From Acidobacteriota bacterium (GTDB lineage Bacteria > Acidobacteriota > Blastocatellia > Pyrinomonadales > Pyrinomonadaceae): a DNA stretch of 64,000 nucleotides. This document shows, piece after piece, positions 17,556 to 27,070 of the stretch. Under the pieces are notes generated by a model. It made no database searches and was not told where the DNA came from. It saw only the letters and a program-made list of their open reading frames with translations. Each line of letters opens with the position of its first letter. Positions within the stretch are counted from its first letter, which is position 1. The stretch covers positions 62,001 through 126,000 of the forward strand of contig JADKEF010000009.1 of NCBI GenBank assembly GCA_016718135.1, given 5' to 3'. The position numbers were made by a program, and so were the translations under genes.

Positions 17556-18404
17556 CTATTTGAGCTGGCAGATGTCGAGTACATTCATATCAGTGTAATC
17601 GAGATTCTCGCCGCCCATCGCCCATAAGAAACCGTAATTCGAAGTGCCAACGCCCATGTGGATCGACCAAGGCGGAGATATAACAGCCTGTCCGTCGCCG
17701 ATCACGATGTGCCGCAGATTGTCCGGCTGGCCCATAAAATGCATGATCCGCTGGCCTTCGTTGAGGTCGAAGTAATAATAGATCTCGGAGCGGCGGTCAT
17801 GCAGATGCGGCGGACAGGTGTTCCATACGCTGCCCGGTTTTAGCACGGTCAGGCCGAGTAGCAACTGCGACGACTTACAAACAGCGGGCACGACGTACTG
17901 ATAAACGGTGCGTTCATTCGCCGTCTCTTTCGAACCAAGCTCGATCGGTACTGCCTTTTCGATCGATATGTGCTTCACCTCAAATCGGGCGTGGGCAGGC
18001 GTCGAAACAAGATAGAATCGTGCCGGTGCGGTTCCGTCCGCTGATGCGAAGGTCACGCTTTCGGTGCCCATCGGCAGATAGACGCCGTCTTTGGGTGCGA
18101 GTTCAAAGGTCTCGCCATCGACCGTTACCGAGCCGGGATTTCCGCTGACATTAACAGCGGCGAGTTCGCGGCGTTCGAGAAATGGCTTGTTCTTGGCCGA
18201 TGCCGGCTCTGTCTGAACAGGCAGTTCGAGCGGCGAGAAGGTCGGAACGGCACCGCCTATGATCATTCGCTCGTAATGCGTGTAATTGAGCCGTATCTCG
18301 CCGTCGGCAAACATATCTTCGGCAAGATAAAGGTCGCGAAGGTCGTCGTTGTTGGCAAAATCGACCGAATCGGGATGTGTGGCGTAATAGGTTTTCTGAA
18401 ACAT
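17556..18404 (-). CDS. kduI: 5-dehydro-4-deoxy-D-glucuronate isomerase
   Basis: Converts 5-keto-4-deoxyuronate to 2,5-diketo-3-deoxygluconate in unsaturated uronate catabolism. The 282-aa length fits the family. The cupin zinc site is present: CPPHLHDRRSEIYYYF supplies two His and a Glu, and PPWSIHMGVGTSNYGFLW the last His. The N-terminal domain has RLNYTHYERMIIGGAVP. It is cytoplasmic, unlike the exported enzymes on both sides, and supplies the KduD step encoded in the second arm of the locus. Confidence 0.94.
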   Translation of the reverse strand: MFQKTYYATHPDSVDFANNDDLRDLYLAEDMFADGEIRLNYTHYERMIIGGAVPTFSPLELPVQTEPASAKNKPFLERRELAAVNVSGNPGSVTVDGETFELAPKDGVYLPMGTESVTFASADGTAPARFYLVSTPAHARFEVKHISIEKAVPIELGSKETANERTVYQYVVPAVCKSSQLLLGLTVLKPGSVWNTCPPHLHDRRSEIYYYFDLNEGQRIMHFMGQPDNLRHIVIGDGQAVISPPWSIHMGVGTSNYGFLWAMGGENLDYTDMNVLDICQLK

Positions 18405-18415
18405 AGGTATTGATA

Positions 18416-19617
18416 TTAAAACGTCAGTTTGGCAAGCGGGTCTTTCGACCCGACCATGATCTTGTCGGCCAATGCGGCATACTCAGGTTTCTTGTATTTT
18501 TGAGATGCGATCCTCAGGTTCTTCGCGGTCATGTCAAATTTACGCGGTTTTATCTGTTGGTGAGTCCATTCCTTTTCGCCACTAGCGTATGGCAACAGCC
18601 ACTCGAAGGCCTTCTTGATTCCACGCCCGTCGCTTGTCTGGTAGTTCCATAGGTCGATGTTAACGTTTTCTGCGAGCCTCGCGATAGTGAAAAATCCGTG
18701 CAGATTCATGTTGGTGTAGCCCCAACTCAACGTCCGGGCTAACTCGAGTGGCTGCTGACCGTCAGGCTGGATCTGGCTTTGGATCCTTCCTTTGGTGACC
18801 TCTATCTGTTTGCGGGCCATGTCCGGTTGGCCGGTAAAAATGGCGTAAGCGATGACTTGCCCATCATAGTGCGTCCCGTGATTGTTCTTCTCATCGGCCT
18901 CATCGAGTCCGACCGGGCTCTCAACCATCCACTTGGCAAAGTCGGCAAACCACTTTTTGAGTCCGTTATGATCGGCCGAAGTCCATGATCTGGTGCCCTG
19001 TAGCAAAATAGCAGCATCGATGACGCGGTAAAGATCGCGCGTCTCAATGAGGCCGATGCCCCTTAACTTATTAATTCCGGGAATGCGTTGGCCAAAGTTT
19101 AGATTCGGATTCTGCTTGGTTTTTGCGTCCAGAAACCATGTGCGGATTATCGCGGCGGCGTGTGCTGCGTACTTCTCTTCACCCGAAAAGTAATATGCCA
19201 AGGCAAGCGTTTCCGAGTCGCCGATGACATCATCCATCTCGCCTGTATCGGTTATCTTATCTAACTCGGGATTACGCTGGCCGTCTTTCCGTATATACGG
19301 CAAACCATCTTTTTTTGTCGGATCGGGCCACCAATACGGTGACTGACTCATATAGTCGTGCTTGTCGCCGCTCGGCGGGACCTGCTCTTTGTTCATTACG
19401 GAATAGAGCTTTCCGCCTTTGACCAACTTGTCGGCCTTTTTGGTCAGATCGCTGAGAGCCGAGCTCAATGCCGGGTCTTTGGCAAGATTAGACTTGTTTG
19501 CGACGAGCTTTTCGCCGTCAAGTACGATCGTTGTTGGCCCCTTTTGAGCGAAGACACTAACAAATGAGCAGGCACAAAGACCGGCTATTATAAGAGTTTT
19601 TGGATCGTATTTTTCAT
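18416..19617 (-). CDS. Secreted alginate-lyase-superfamily protein, frameshift in the signal peptide
   Basis: An (alpha/alpha) toroid protein of the alginate lyase superfamily (Pfam Alginate_lyase; PL38-like is my best guess). Motifs are SQSPYWWPDPTKKDGLPYIRKDG, DVIGDSETLALAYYF and the likely catalytic KNNHGTHYD, plus DGQQPLELARTLSWGY. It would cleave uronate polymers and give substrates for KdgF/KduI and GH105. The long frame (18416-19468) has no signal peptide and only a TTG start. Upstream codons encode a typical export signal ending SVFAQKG, but without a start in frame. The ATG at 19617 reads MKNTIQK and joins it only after a one-base shift at an A5 run (19597-19601). This is either a base-call error or a true mutation. 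Confidence 0.78.
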
Positions 19618-19630
19618 CGCAGCATTAACC

Positions 19631-19987
19631 TCAAGCCGTCAGAAAATCTTCTCGGATCGGCGAAAAAATATCGATCAAGACGACTTCCTCGTCCATCATC
19701 GTGGCACCATGGCGATTGTGCGGTGGAAAATGCAAAACGTCACCGGCTGAGACAATATTCTCGACGCCATCGATGAAGAATCTTACACGCCCCTTGACGA
19801 CAAGCGTCATTTGTTCGTGAGGATGTGTATGCTCAGGCGTAACGAGGAGCGGGTCAAATGTGAACCGGCACATCATCACATTCTGGCCAACGACCATTTG
19901 GCGTTTAATGCCGGGTGCGGGCGACGTGACTGGGATCTTCGTCCAGTCGGTTACAAGTGCTGATAATTGAGCTTCGTTTGGGATCAT
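19631..19987 (-). CDS. kdgF: KdgF-like cupin (unsaturated uronate linearisation)
   Basis: A 118-aa single-domain cupin. The metal site has the KdgF pattern HTHPHEQMTLVVKGRVRF (His, His, Gln), with the last His in FPPHNRHG. KdgF converts the monomeric 4,5-unsaturated uronate into the linear ketone, the step before KduI. The ATG at 19987 is chosen; the frame continues upstream only inside the preceding gene. It lies between the lyase-like gene and the toroid-protein gene of the same operon. Function is assigned from fold, metal ligands and context. Confidence 0.82.
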   Translation of the reverse strand: MIPNEAQLSALVTDWTKIPVTSPAPGIKRQMVVGQNVMMCRFTFDPLLVTPEHTHPHEQMTLVVKGRVRFFIDGVENIVSAGDVLHFPPHNRHGATMMDEEVVLIDIFSPIREDFLTA

Positions 19988-20021
19988 ATAACTTGATTGT
20001 ATCGTGTTTCGGTTTCGATAT

Positions 20022-21881
20022 TTATTTGGGCTCGACGCTGATCTCCCAGCTGAGTTTTTGTCCGGCTTTAAGCTTGACGTTCGCGTTCTCGGCGACCAGA
20101 TGAAGTGGTATCGCACCGAGTACGCCTTTGCTGAGTTTGCTGTCGCCAGCTGCGACGACTCGGATGCTCGTGCCGTCAGCGACTTTGAATGTGACGATCG
20201 TCGTGCCTTCACGGCCGGTCAGTGTATATGTGCTGTCAGCCGCCACGGACGACGATGAGGCGGTTGAGGGAAAAGCGAATTTCCACAATTTGATCTCGAT
20301 GTCGCGATCTGCCGTTACGGTCTCGAGCCTGACTAGTACGCCGTCTTTTACTAGAAACTCGACATCGCTTTTCAGACCGATCTCGAATCTGTCACCCGAT
20401 TTGCTCCCGACCTGTGCCCACTTTGTATTTGAGAATTTTAACGAACGGCCATCTGCCGCCGGCGTGATCGAAGTCGCACCGTCAGCCGCTGCGTAGGTTT
20501 TGCCATCTGCAAGCGTTAGAAACGGGACGTACGACGGATAAACTTCCTCGACCGGGGCCGCAAAGCCAGCCATACCAAACGGTGCGGCAAGGTAATCGGC
20601 GATCGCCGGTTTGGTACCGACGGTGATCGGCAGGGCGAACCGTAGCTTGCCTTGGCGAAAGAGCCACACGCCCTCGGGCTTATCCGCGGCTTTTGAAAAG
20701 TATTCGAATCGTGCAACGTCGGGAAGTGTCGGTTTCGCCGGGAAGGTTTCCAGCTTCTCCTTTTCCAGGACTCGCATGAACTCGTCGTGAGCCATCAGGA
20801 TCTTGCCCATTCCGGTTCCCGTCTGTTGCCATTCGCGGCTCGGATTTATGTAGGCGTAGTTTCCTCGACCGTAGGCGAATACTGAAAATTGGTGCGTCGT
20901 ATCGTTGTAATCAGCTCTGATCCAACGCCACGCCTGATTATACAAAGCCGCAAGTTCTGACAGGGAAGCCGGCCTGAATTCGGGGTGCGTGCCGACAAAC
21001 GCAACGATCTCCATTGTGTCGAGATAGCTCACTAGGCCCTGGCTGCGTCCCCAATTGTAGCCGTAGCCCTCGGGCGAGACGAGATCCCACCAGAGCTTCA
21101 TCTGTGTCTTGATAGACGGCTTGAGTTTCTCGGTAATGTCCTTGCGACCGGCAATCTCAGCTGCGTCCCAACAGAATCTCGCGTATTCATTCGAATACCG
21201 ATCGTAGCGTCCGGTCGGCGGATTATCGTCGGCGTAGATCGCTCCGTCGGTAAATTGCTGTGCGGCACGCTCGACGATCGAATCAAGAAAACTCCGATCC
21301 TTAAGCACGCCCATCTGATAGCTCATCGCCGCCACACGGGCCGCGACGCCGAGATAATTTTCCGGCAGATCTATAACGGCACGCTTCTTAGGATCGTAAA
21401 ATCTGGTCGGGTCGAGCAGCGAAAACCACTCCTTTCGCTCGCTCTCATTCATGCTCTGCCAGACAGCGTTTTTCGCGAGATCAGTTCCATAGTGTCGCAA
21501 TGCGAGCGTTGAGTAGAGCTGTGCAAACGACTTGCCGCCCTTGCGCGACTCGATCAATCCTATCTCTGCGATCGCTCTCGCCGTATCCTTTCCTGCGATG
21601 GTCCGGCTGCCGCCGACATCCGCCTGTGCCGCGAGTGCTCGGGCAAAGCTGCCCCACGAAAAATCGCCGACCGTCAGAGCCTGGAACACACGATCGGGCG
21701 GCGGATCAAGTGTTTTAATGTTGCGAAAATGAGCTGCGATCTCGCGTGCAAAAAAATCACGCCCCTCTGCTTTGATCTCAGCCGTCTTCACCGATTGCGA
21801 AAAAGACTGGGTAGCCACTAGGGCGATCGCGACCAGGCACGCTGGAAGACGAAAGATAGATCTGGCGTTTCTAAACTGCAT
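20022..21881 (-). CDS. Secreted 619-aa protein, probable (alpha/alpha)-toroid plus beta-sandwich, family unknown
   Basis: Signal peptide about 1-29 (ends SFSQS). The first about 380 residues are helical and Trp/Tyr/Arg-rich with lyase- or hydrolase-like stretches (DRYSNEYARFCWDAAEIAG, GYGYNWGRSQGLVSYLDTMEIV, YGRGNYAYINPSREWQQTGTGMG). From about 400 on it is beta-rich (KLRFALPITVG, RFEIGLKSDVEFLVKDG, REGTTIVTFKVADG), like the sandwich domains of polysaccharide lyases such as heparinase or hyaluronate-lyase types. I cannot place it in a named family. Its position between the receptor and kdgF makes a polyuronide-cleaving enzyme the best guess. Confidence 0.75.
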   Translation of the reverse strand: MQFRNARSIFRLPACLVAIALVATQSFSQSVKTAEIKAEGRDFFAREIAAHFRNIKTLDPPPDRVFQALTVGDFSWGSFARALAAQADVGGSRTIAGKDTARAIAEIGLIESRKGGKSFAQLYSTLALRHYGTDLAKNAVWQSMNESERKEWFSLLDPTRFYDPKKRAVIDLPENYLGVAARVAAMSYQMGVLKDRSFLDSIVERAAQQFTDGAIYADDNPPTGRYDRYSNEYARFCWDAAEIAGRKDITEKLKPSIKTQMKLWWDLVSPEGYGYNWGRSQGLVSYLDTMEIVAFVGTHPEFRPASLSELAALYNQAWRWIRADYNDTTHQFSVFAYGRGNYAYINPSREWQQTGTGMGKILMAHDEFMRVLEKEKLETFPAKPTLPDVARFEYFSKAADKPEGVWLFRQGKLRFALPITVGTKPAIADYLAAPFGMAGFAAPVEEVYPSYVPFLTLADGKTYAAADGATSITPAADGRSLKFSNTKWAQVGSKSGDRFEIGLKSDVEFLVKDGVLVRLETVTADRDIEIKLWKFAFPSTASSSSVAADSTYTLTGREGTTIVTFKVADGTSIRVVAAGDSKLSKGVLGAIPLHLVAENANVKLKAGQKLSWEISVEPK

Positions 21882-21923
21882 GGAAAATAACCGATTGAAA
21901 GATGTACGGAATTAAGGAGAGGA

Positions 21924-21965
21924 TGAGGACAGAGGTCAAATATTGCTATCCAAACTCTGTCCTCA
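21924..21965 (-). terminator. Hairpin between receptor gene and downstream operon genes
   Basis: GAGGACAGAG (21925-21934) and CTCTGTCCTC (21955-21964) pair perfectly, extended by one T-A pair, around a 20-base loop. There is no clear T-run after it. It may act as an RNA stabiliser or partial terminator lowering expression downstream of the receptor. Confidence 0.5.
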
Positions 21966-21979
21966 GACAGAACTACCGG

Positions 21980-24900
21980 TTAGAAAGTCAGACGTGCTCC
22001 GAATTGAAGCCTTCGCATCGCTCCGGCACTCGAAATAACACCAAAGGTGGTCGATGTCGTTCCGTTTGCAGGTGCAGAGGCGTTCGGCAGATCGTAGTTT
22101 GCGTGGTTGAAGATATTTGTACCCTCCGCACGAAAACGTACTTTGACCCGCTCACCGAAACGGAAATCTCGCGAAAGCCCGAGGTCCACGGCCTGAAAGC
22201 CGGGACCGGTCAAGAAGTTTCTCGGCGAATTCCCGTTGGTTGCAACACCCGTCACGATTGCGTTTCTGGCAAAAGCTGCCGTATTGAACCACTTTGCCGG
22301 TGTCGGGTTATCAATATGCGGATCCCCGACCAACTGAGCACGGTCGTTGTTAACGCCATCCAAATTAGCATCGATATTTCCGTTGGTAACGGTAAACGGC
22401 CTTCCACTACGCATCTTAACGATTGGAGAGATGCTCCAACCGTTAAGGATCCCGCGGAGTACTCGGTTCGAGCCATTGTAGTAATCAGGCTGGAAATTCA
22501 TGCTCATGCTGAAAACGTGCCGTTGGTCTGTATCCGCACGGCCCTCCTCCATGTCGAGGCGGCTGTAATTCTGAGCCAAACCTTGCGTTGTGTTGTTGTG
22601 AAGCTGAACACTGCTCATCGTTTTGCTGAGCGTGTAGTAGGCATTCATCGTAAAGTTCTTTGCCATCCGCAGAGCTCCGGTTACCTGTAGTGCGTGATAG
22701 CTCGCGTGTTGATCTGACTGGAGCATCGTGATCGCTCCTAGACCGGGGTTTGGACGACGGGAAAGTACGTTCCCTGTCGTTGCCGTCGGCGTCAAGATCG
22801 GGTAGTTGATGTCGCGACCGAATGGTAGGCCATTGCTAAGCGTCCCGACATAGGCGGCTCCTAGCGTGAGATCTCTCGTGACCTGACGCTGCACCGAGAC
22901 ATTGGTCTGTACCGTTTGCGGCCATCCGAAGTTTTGGGCCACCACAAATGCACTGCCTCCGTTTACAAAGGCTCCAGTGTACGGGAATGGCGTGCCACCC
23001 ACGAACGCGGTGTATGGGTTAGCGAGTGAGGCGCCGAGCGGAACACCGGCTGCGTTCGTACGTTGATTTATATTTGAAAAGGTTAGGCGAGTCGAGAATG
23101 GCTGCGTATTGGTCTGCGTATTCCACTCGTTACCAGAGATACTGCCATAAAATACTCCGGCGGCAGCACGGATCGATGTCTTGCCGTCACCCGTAGGATC
23201 CCAGGCTAGGCCGAACCGTGGCGAAAAATGAGTGTAGCTCACTGGAATTCCACCCCGTTCCACACCCGGATCACCGTAAAATAGAAGTCCCAACGGCGCG
23301 GCCGTATTTACGATCGATTTCTGTCCGACGACATAGTTGGCTACGCGGTTCTGCGGATCGGTCGGCGGCGTCTGGACATCCCATCGGAGGCCTAGATTTA
23401 ACGTCAACCGCGGGTGGACGCGGAAATCGTCCTGGATAAAAGCAGCCATGTACCAAGTGTCCGTATACGCCGTGACCGGGGAGTCCTGCGTGACGGCACT
23501 TGGGATCCCAATAAGAAAATTGGCAAGGGCGTTGGTGGCTATATTGGCAGTTGAATTAAAGAAACTGGTAGTCGCGTTAAAGGTGAAGACACCATAGTTG
23601 TTCAGGAGCGTCTCCTGAACATCCTTATTGAGGGTTAGCTCGCCACCGATCTTGAACGAATGACGTCCGGTGTTCCAGCTAAAAATGTCACGAGCCGAAT
23701 AGAAATTTGTGCCAGCTCGCGGTCCGCCGATCGCGTTCGTCAGAGAAAAGTAGCCGGTAACGTTGATCTGCGGCAACGACGGAGCACCCTGTGGAACGAA
23801 TGACGATCCAAGGTCTCTCAGCGATGTGGCAGGCACATTGAGCCGTCCGCCGAAATTCCTGCCGTACGTTAACCAGATCTGATTGACCTTGTCGCGTCTG
23901 CTGATCCAGACGTCGCTTGCATTGAAGTTATGTTGCCGCCATTTGTAGTCCTGGGTCGCCCACGGCAGGTTTCCGCTTCCCGGGAAAACCGTAGTTATAC
24001 CTGCAGTAGTAAAATACGAGAACGTCAGGCGGTGCGGTTCGTTGAGTTGATGATCGAGCTTGATCAGATACTCGTTGGTGTCAAATGGATTGGGAACGTT
24101 GCCCTGCCATCCCGGCGAACCATTGGCATTGATAATATTTGACTGAGGAATGTAGGTATCCAGGATCCTCTTCGCTACAGGATCGAAGCGGTTGGCGCAG
24201 ATCACGTGTTCAACACCATTGCAGAAGAAATTGCCGCCCGTGGCCGGATCTTTTGGCTTGGTCGCCGAGGCGGTAAAATTACCTATACGTTCAAGCGCAG
24301 TTGGTATCGTAGCTCCACTCAAAAATGTGCTTGTGAGCTGGCGTAGTCCGGAATAGGAAAAGAAGAAAAATGTCTTGTCCTTGATTATTGGGCCGCCGAT
24401 AGTTCCGCCAAACTGATTGCGTTCGTACGGTGCTCGCTCTACACGAGACCCCCATTCATTAGCGTTGAATGCATCGTTACGGACAAACTCATAGAGTGAT
24501 CCGCGGAACTTATTCGTTCCTGACTTAGTAAGAACGTTGATGATACCGCTTGCAAAACGGCCATACTCAGCATTGTAGCTGTTCGTTTGGACCCGAAATT
24601 CCTGGATCGCATCAGGGCTTGGAGTGCTGTTCCCGGTATTGCGGAGATTGGTCATGTTAGTGCCGCCATCGAGGAAATAGTTGACTGAGCCTGTGCCTCC
24701 GTCAGTACCGCCATTGATCAGCGTTCGCTGTTCGGGAAAACCGAGGGTAAGATTATTAGTCGCAGCCGACGCGGTTGCTACGCCGCTGTTGTTCGACTGC
24801 ACTCCTGGAGTTAGATCCAAGAGAGAATAAATGTTTCGCTCAACAAGCGGTAGATCTTCGATCTCGCGGGACTGGATGGTCCTGCCGAGTTCGGCATTAT

Positions 24901-25339
24901 TCGTGTTCACTTCGGGCGGCGCGGTAGTGATCGTCACTTCTTCATTGACCGCTCCGACTTCAAGAGTGATGTCAACGGTGGCTGTATCACTGACTCGGAT
25001 TACAATACCGCCGCGAATCGCTTTCTTAAACCCAGAGGTCGCCGTTACCTCGATCGCGTAGTTTCCAACCGGGAGAAATTCGAACCGATAGTTGCCGTCT
25101 GCTCCGGAAACTACCGTACGCGTCAAGCCGGTATCAGCGTTACGAGCGGTAACGCTCGCGTTCGGTACCTGAGCACCACCCGGATCTGTAACGCTTCCAA
25201 CGATAGTGGCAGTTGTACTCTGCGCGGACGCTACCATTGGAATGGCGAGCAGAACCGCAAATAGAGTCGCCATCCAAAGCCCATGGCTTAGATGAGCTGC
25301 CTTATTTGTGAAAATCAAAACTCTGCTTAACTGTTTCAT
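21980..25339 (-). CDS. TonB-dependent receptor with carboxypeptidase-regulatory-like domain (Oar type)
   Basis: A 1119-aa outer-membrane protein. Residues about 1-40 are a long export signal. A carboxypeptidase-regulatory-like beta domain follows (ATIVGSVTDPGGAQVPNASV, about 45-130), then the plug (LTLGFPEQRTLINGG, IQEFRVQTNSYNAEYGRFASGIINVLTKSGTN) and a large beta-barrel ending MRRLQFGARLTF. This is the Oar/SusC-like form abundant in Acidobacteria and used for uptake of large substrates such as oligosaccharides with TonB energy. No SusD-like partner is encoded next to it. The start is supported by a TAAGGAG ribosome site about 8 bases upstream. It heads the depolymerase operon after the ROK gene. 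Confidence 0.93.
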   Translation of the reverse strand: MKQLSRVLIFTNKAAHLSHGLWMATLFAVLLAIPMVASAQSTTATIVGSVTDPGGAQVPNASVTARNADTGLTRTVVSGADGNYRFEFLPVGNYAIEVTATSGFKKAIRGGIVIRVSDTATVDITLEVGAVNEEVTITTAPPEVNTNNAELGRTIQSREIEDLPLVERNIYSLLDLTPGVQSNNSGVATASAATNNLTLGFPEQRTLINGGTDGGTGSVNYFLDGGTNMTNLRNTGNSTPSPDAIQEFRVQTNSYNAEYGRFASGIINVLTKSGTNKFRGSLYEFVRNDAFNANEWGSRVERAPYERNQFGGTIGGPIIKDKTFFFFSYSGLRQLTSTFLSGATIPTALERIGNFTASATKPKDPATGGNFFCNGVEHVICANRFDPVAKRILDTYIPQSNIINANGSPGWQGNVPNPFDTNEYLIKLDHQLNEPHRLTFSYFTTAGITTVFPGSGNLPWATQDYKWRQHNFNASDVWISRRDKVNQIWLTYGRNFGGRLNVPATSLRDLGSSFVPQGAPSLPQINVTGYFSLTNAIGGPRAGTNFYSARDIFSWNTGRHSFKIGGELTLNKDVQETLLNNYGVFTFNATTSFFNSTANIATNALANFLIGIPSAVTQDSPVTAYTDTWYMAAFIQDDFRVHPRLTLNLGLRWDVQTPPTDPQNRVANYVVGQKSIVNTAAPLGLLFYGDPGVERGGIPVSYTHFSPRFGLAWDPTGDGKTSIRAAAGVFYGSISGNEWNTQTNTQPFSTRLTFSNINQRTNAAGVPLGASLANPYTAFVGGTPFPYTGAFVNGGSAFVVAQNFGWPQTVQTNVSVQRQVTRDLTLGAAYVGTLSNGLPFGRDINYPILTPTATTGNVLSRRPNPGLGAITMLQSDQHASYHALQVTGALRMAKNFTMNAYYTLSKTMSSVQLHNNTTQGLAQNYSRLDMEEGRADTDQRHVFSMSMNFQPDYYNGSNRVLRGILNGWSISPIVKMRSGRPFTVTNGNIDANLDGVNNDRAQLVGDPHIDNPTPAKWFNTAAFARNAIVTGVATNGNSPRNFLTGPGFQAVDLGLSRDFRFGERVKVRFRAEGTNIFNHANYDLPNASAPANGTTSTTFGVISSAGAMRRLQFGARLTF

Positions 25340-25437
25340 TTCTTATTTCTCCTTATGGATCCCAAATCCTGAATCTTGCCAAAAACTACACTTCCACCGA
25401 AGCCGCTAGATCCCCAGTCAGCTTCCATCAATAACTT

Positions 25438-26664
25438 CTAGGCCACCTTAGGTGCTGCAAATGCCGGTGCGGTTACGAGTGCGGCAGCACCTCGCAACCG
25501 CGGATATTCCCCCGCCGGCACGATCCCTATCGATATTCGTCCCAGATCTCCGGTCAAAGCTCTCTCCTTTATTGCATCGCGGACATGCGGCTCGATGATG
25601 TCCCAAGCTTCTGTAAGCTCACCTCCGATATAGATCCGCGACGGATCGACCGCATTGATTATTGATGCGAGGCCAAGCCCGAGATATCTCGCCGTCGAAT
25701 GGAGAGCGGTAAGGGCCTTGCTGTCGTTGCTCCGGGCCCTGATGATAAGATCTTCAATAGTGAAATCGGCAATGTCGACGGACTGCGGCTGACGATTTGT
25801 CATACTGCGCCCAAAATACCTTGATAGAGTTGCCGGATTGGAGATGTACGCCTCCCAACATCCATTAGCACCGCACGAGCAAGGTGGGCCGTCGATGCTG
25901 AGCGGTACGTGGCCAAACTCGCCCGCGGTATTGTGTTTCCCGCGCATTATTTCGCCGTTGATCACGACACCGACGCCGACGCCGTCAGAAACACTTACAA
26001 AAACAATGTCATTCAGGGCGGATCCGTCGCTGTGCGTCGTCCATATTTGTGACAGGGCACACGCCTTGCCGGAATTCTCAAGATGAATGTCGATCGCCCC
26101 GAATTCTTGTTGCAGAGGTTCAAGAAGATTGACGTTCTTCCATTTCAGTGCAGGCGCGTGGAGAACAACGCCCGAGTTGTGATCGACCATGCCGGGAATA
26201 ACGAAGCCCATTCCATCAACAATTGCACCGGGCGCAACTTCGCTCAAGGCTTTTCTAACTTCATGTCCCAAGGATTGAACAAACTTATCCGGCTCAAGGG
26301 CTGTAGGGAAATTGACGATCTCGCCGATCTGCTTACCGATCGAATCTGTGATCATGATAAACGTTCGCGATGCGCGTACATCGACCGCAACGGCGATGCT
26401 TTTCTGCGAGTTAAGGTAAAGAAACGTGGGCTTACGCCCGCGGATCTTCTGATTGCCTTGAGCTCCTTCGCGAACCAGCTTTTCCTCAAGCAGCTCGTTG
26501 ACCAGAAAGGTGATATTCGCCCGATTGGTTTCCATCAAACGAGCGAGCTCAGCACGGGACACCGGCTGATGCGTACGAATAAGCGTCAGTGCGATCTGTT
26601 TATTGATCCCTCGCGATGTGCCGCGGGTGGCAAGCTTAAAATCTTTCGGATTGATCTTTCGCAT
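25438..26664 (-). CDS. ROK family transcriptional regulator
   Basis: A 408-aa repressor of the NagC/XylR type. An N-terminal winged helix (PVSRAELARLMETNRANITFLVNELLEEKLV, about 33-63) is fused to a ROK sugar-kinase-like domain with the zinc motif PPCSCGANGCWEAYIS, DGVGVGVVINGEIMRGKHNTAGEFGH and IYIGGEL. It is first in the minus-strand depolymerase run and probably senses a uronide or sugar. A palindrome ATTTGTTA-N7-TAACAAAT (26663-26685) overlaps its own start codon, which suggests self-repression. The effector is unknown. Confidence 0.92.
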   Translation of the reverse strand: MRKINPKDFKLATRGTSRGINKQIALTLIRTHQPVSRAELARLMETNRANITFLVNELLEEKLVREGAQGNQKIRGRKPTFLYLNSQKSIAVAVDVRASRTFIMITDSIGKQIGEIVNFPTALEPDKFVQSLGHEVRKALSEVAPGAIVDGMGFVIPGMVDHNSGVVLHAPALKWKNVNLLEPLQQEFGAIDIHLENSGKACALSQIWTTHSDGSALNDIVFVSVSDGVGVGVVINGEIMRGKHNTAGEFGHVPLSIDGPPCSCGANGCWEAYISNPATLSRYFGRSMTNRQPQSVDIADFTIEDLIIRARSNDSKALTALHSTARYLGLGLASIINAVDPSRIYIGGELTEAWDIIEPHVRDAIKERALTGDLGRISIGIVPAGEYPRLRGAAALVTAPAFAAPKVA

Positions 26665-26685
26665 TTGTTAAAACATCTAACAAAT
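26663..26685. promoter_or_regulatory. Palindrome over the ROK start codon, likely autoregulatory operator
   Basis: ATTTGTTA (26663-26670) and TAACAAAT (26678-26685) are perfect inverted halves 7 bases apart. A further AATTTGTTAGA half-site lies near 26787. The position over the start codon of the regulator fits negative autoregulation. Confidence 0.6.
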
Positions 26686-27070
26686 TAGGCATCCGCTTTT
26701 GGAAATTCAGCCTAAAAGTCAGCGAAATCGGGTCTTCTACCGAGGCCCGCTCAGAATTGGCATTACAAAAAGGTTGCTACAAATGAATTTGTTAGAACTT
26801 TTGACATAATACACCCGTTTCGAAATACGTCAAGTGGTTTTTCTATTTTTCTTCTATGTTTTTACAAAAGACCCATTTTACTAGTGTATCTGCACGCCAG
26901 CGACAGTGGATCCGTAGGCGCGTATCGGCCCATCGTGAACGACCCCTTGGACCGAGAAGATCTCGTCGATAGAAGTTATTACCAATTGGTCATACCAATT
27001 GGTAATTTGAATGCTGTATTGATTGGAAAAGTATTAGCGAGTTTGCTGCCGACAGCTGTATCATAAATCC
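26665..27070. other. 406-base divergent regulatory region
   Basis: This lies between the ROK gene (minus) and the nucleotidyltransferase gene (plus). It holds the ROK-type palindrome at 26663, a half-site near 26787, an A/T-rich stretch 26770-26880 likely to contain promoters, and the strong palindrome at 26978-27006. No credible coding frame was found. Confidence 0.6.
26978..27006. promoter_or_regulatory. 29-bp perfect palindrome, shared uronate-locus operator (site 1)
   Basis: ATTACCAATTGGT and ACCAATTGGTAAT are perfect inverted arms around CAT. The core AATTGGT-N3-ACCAATT (26984-27000) recurs at 38016-38032. TGGTnnnACCA is the kind of site bound by FadR-subfamily GntR repressors, including hexuronate regulators. 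It lies 65 bases before the nucleotidyltransferase start. Confidence 0.75.
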
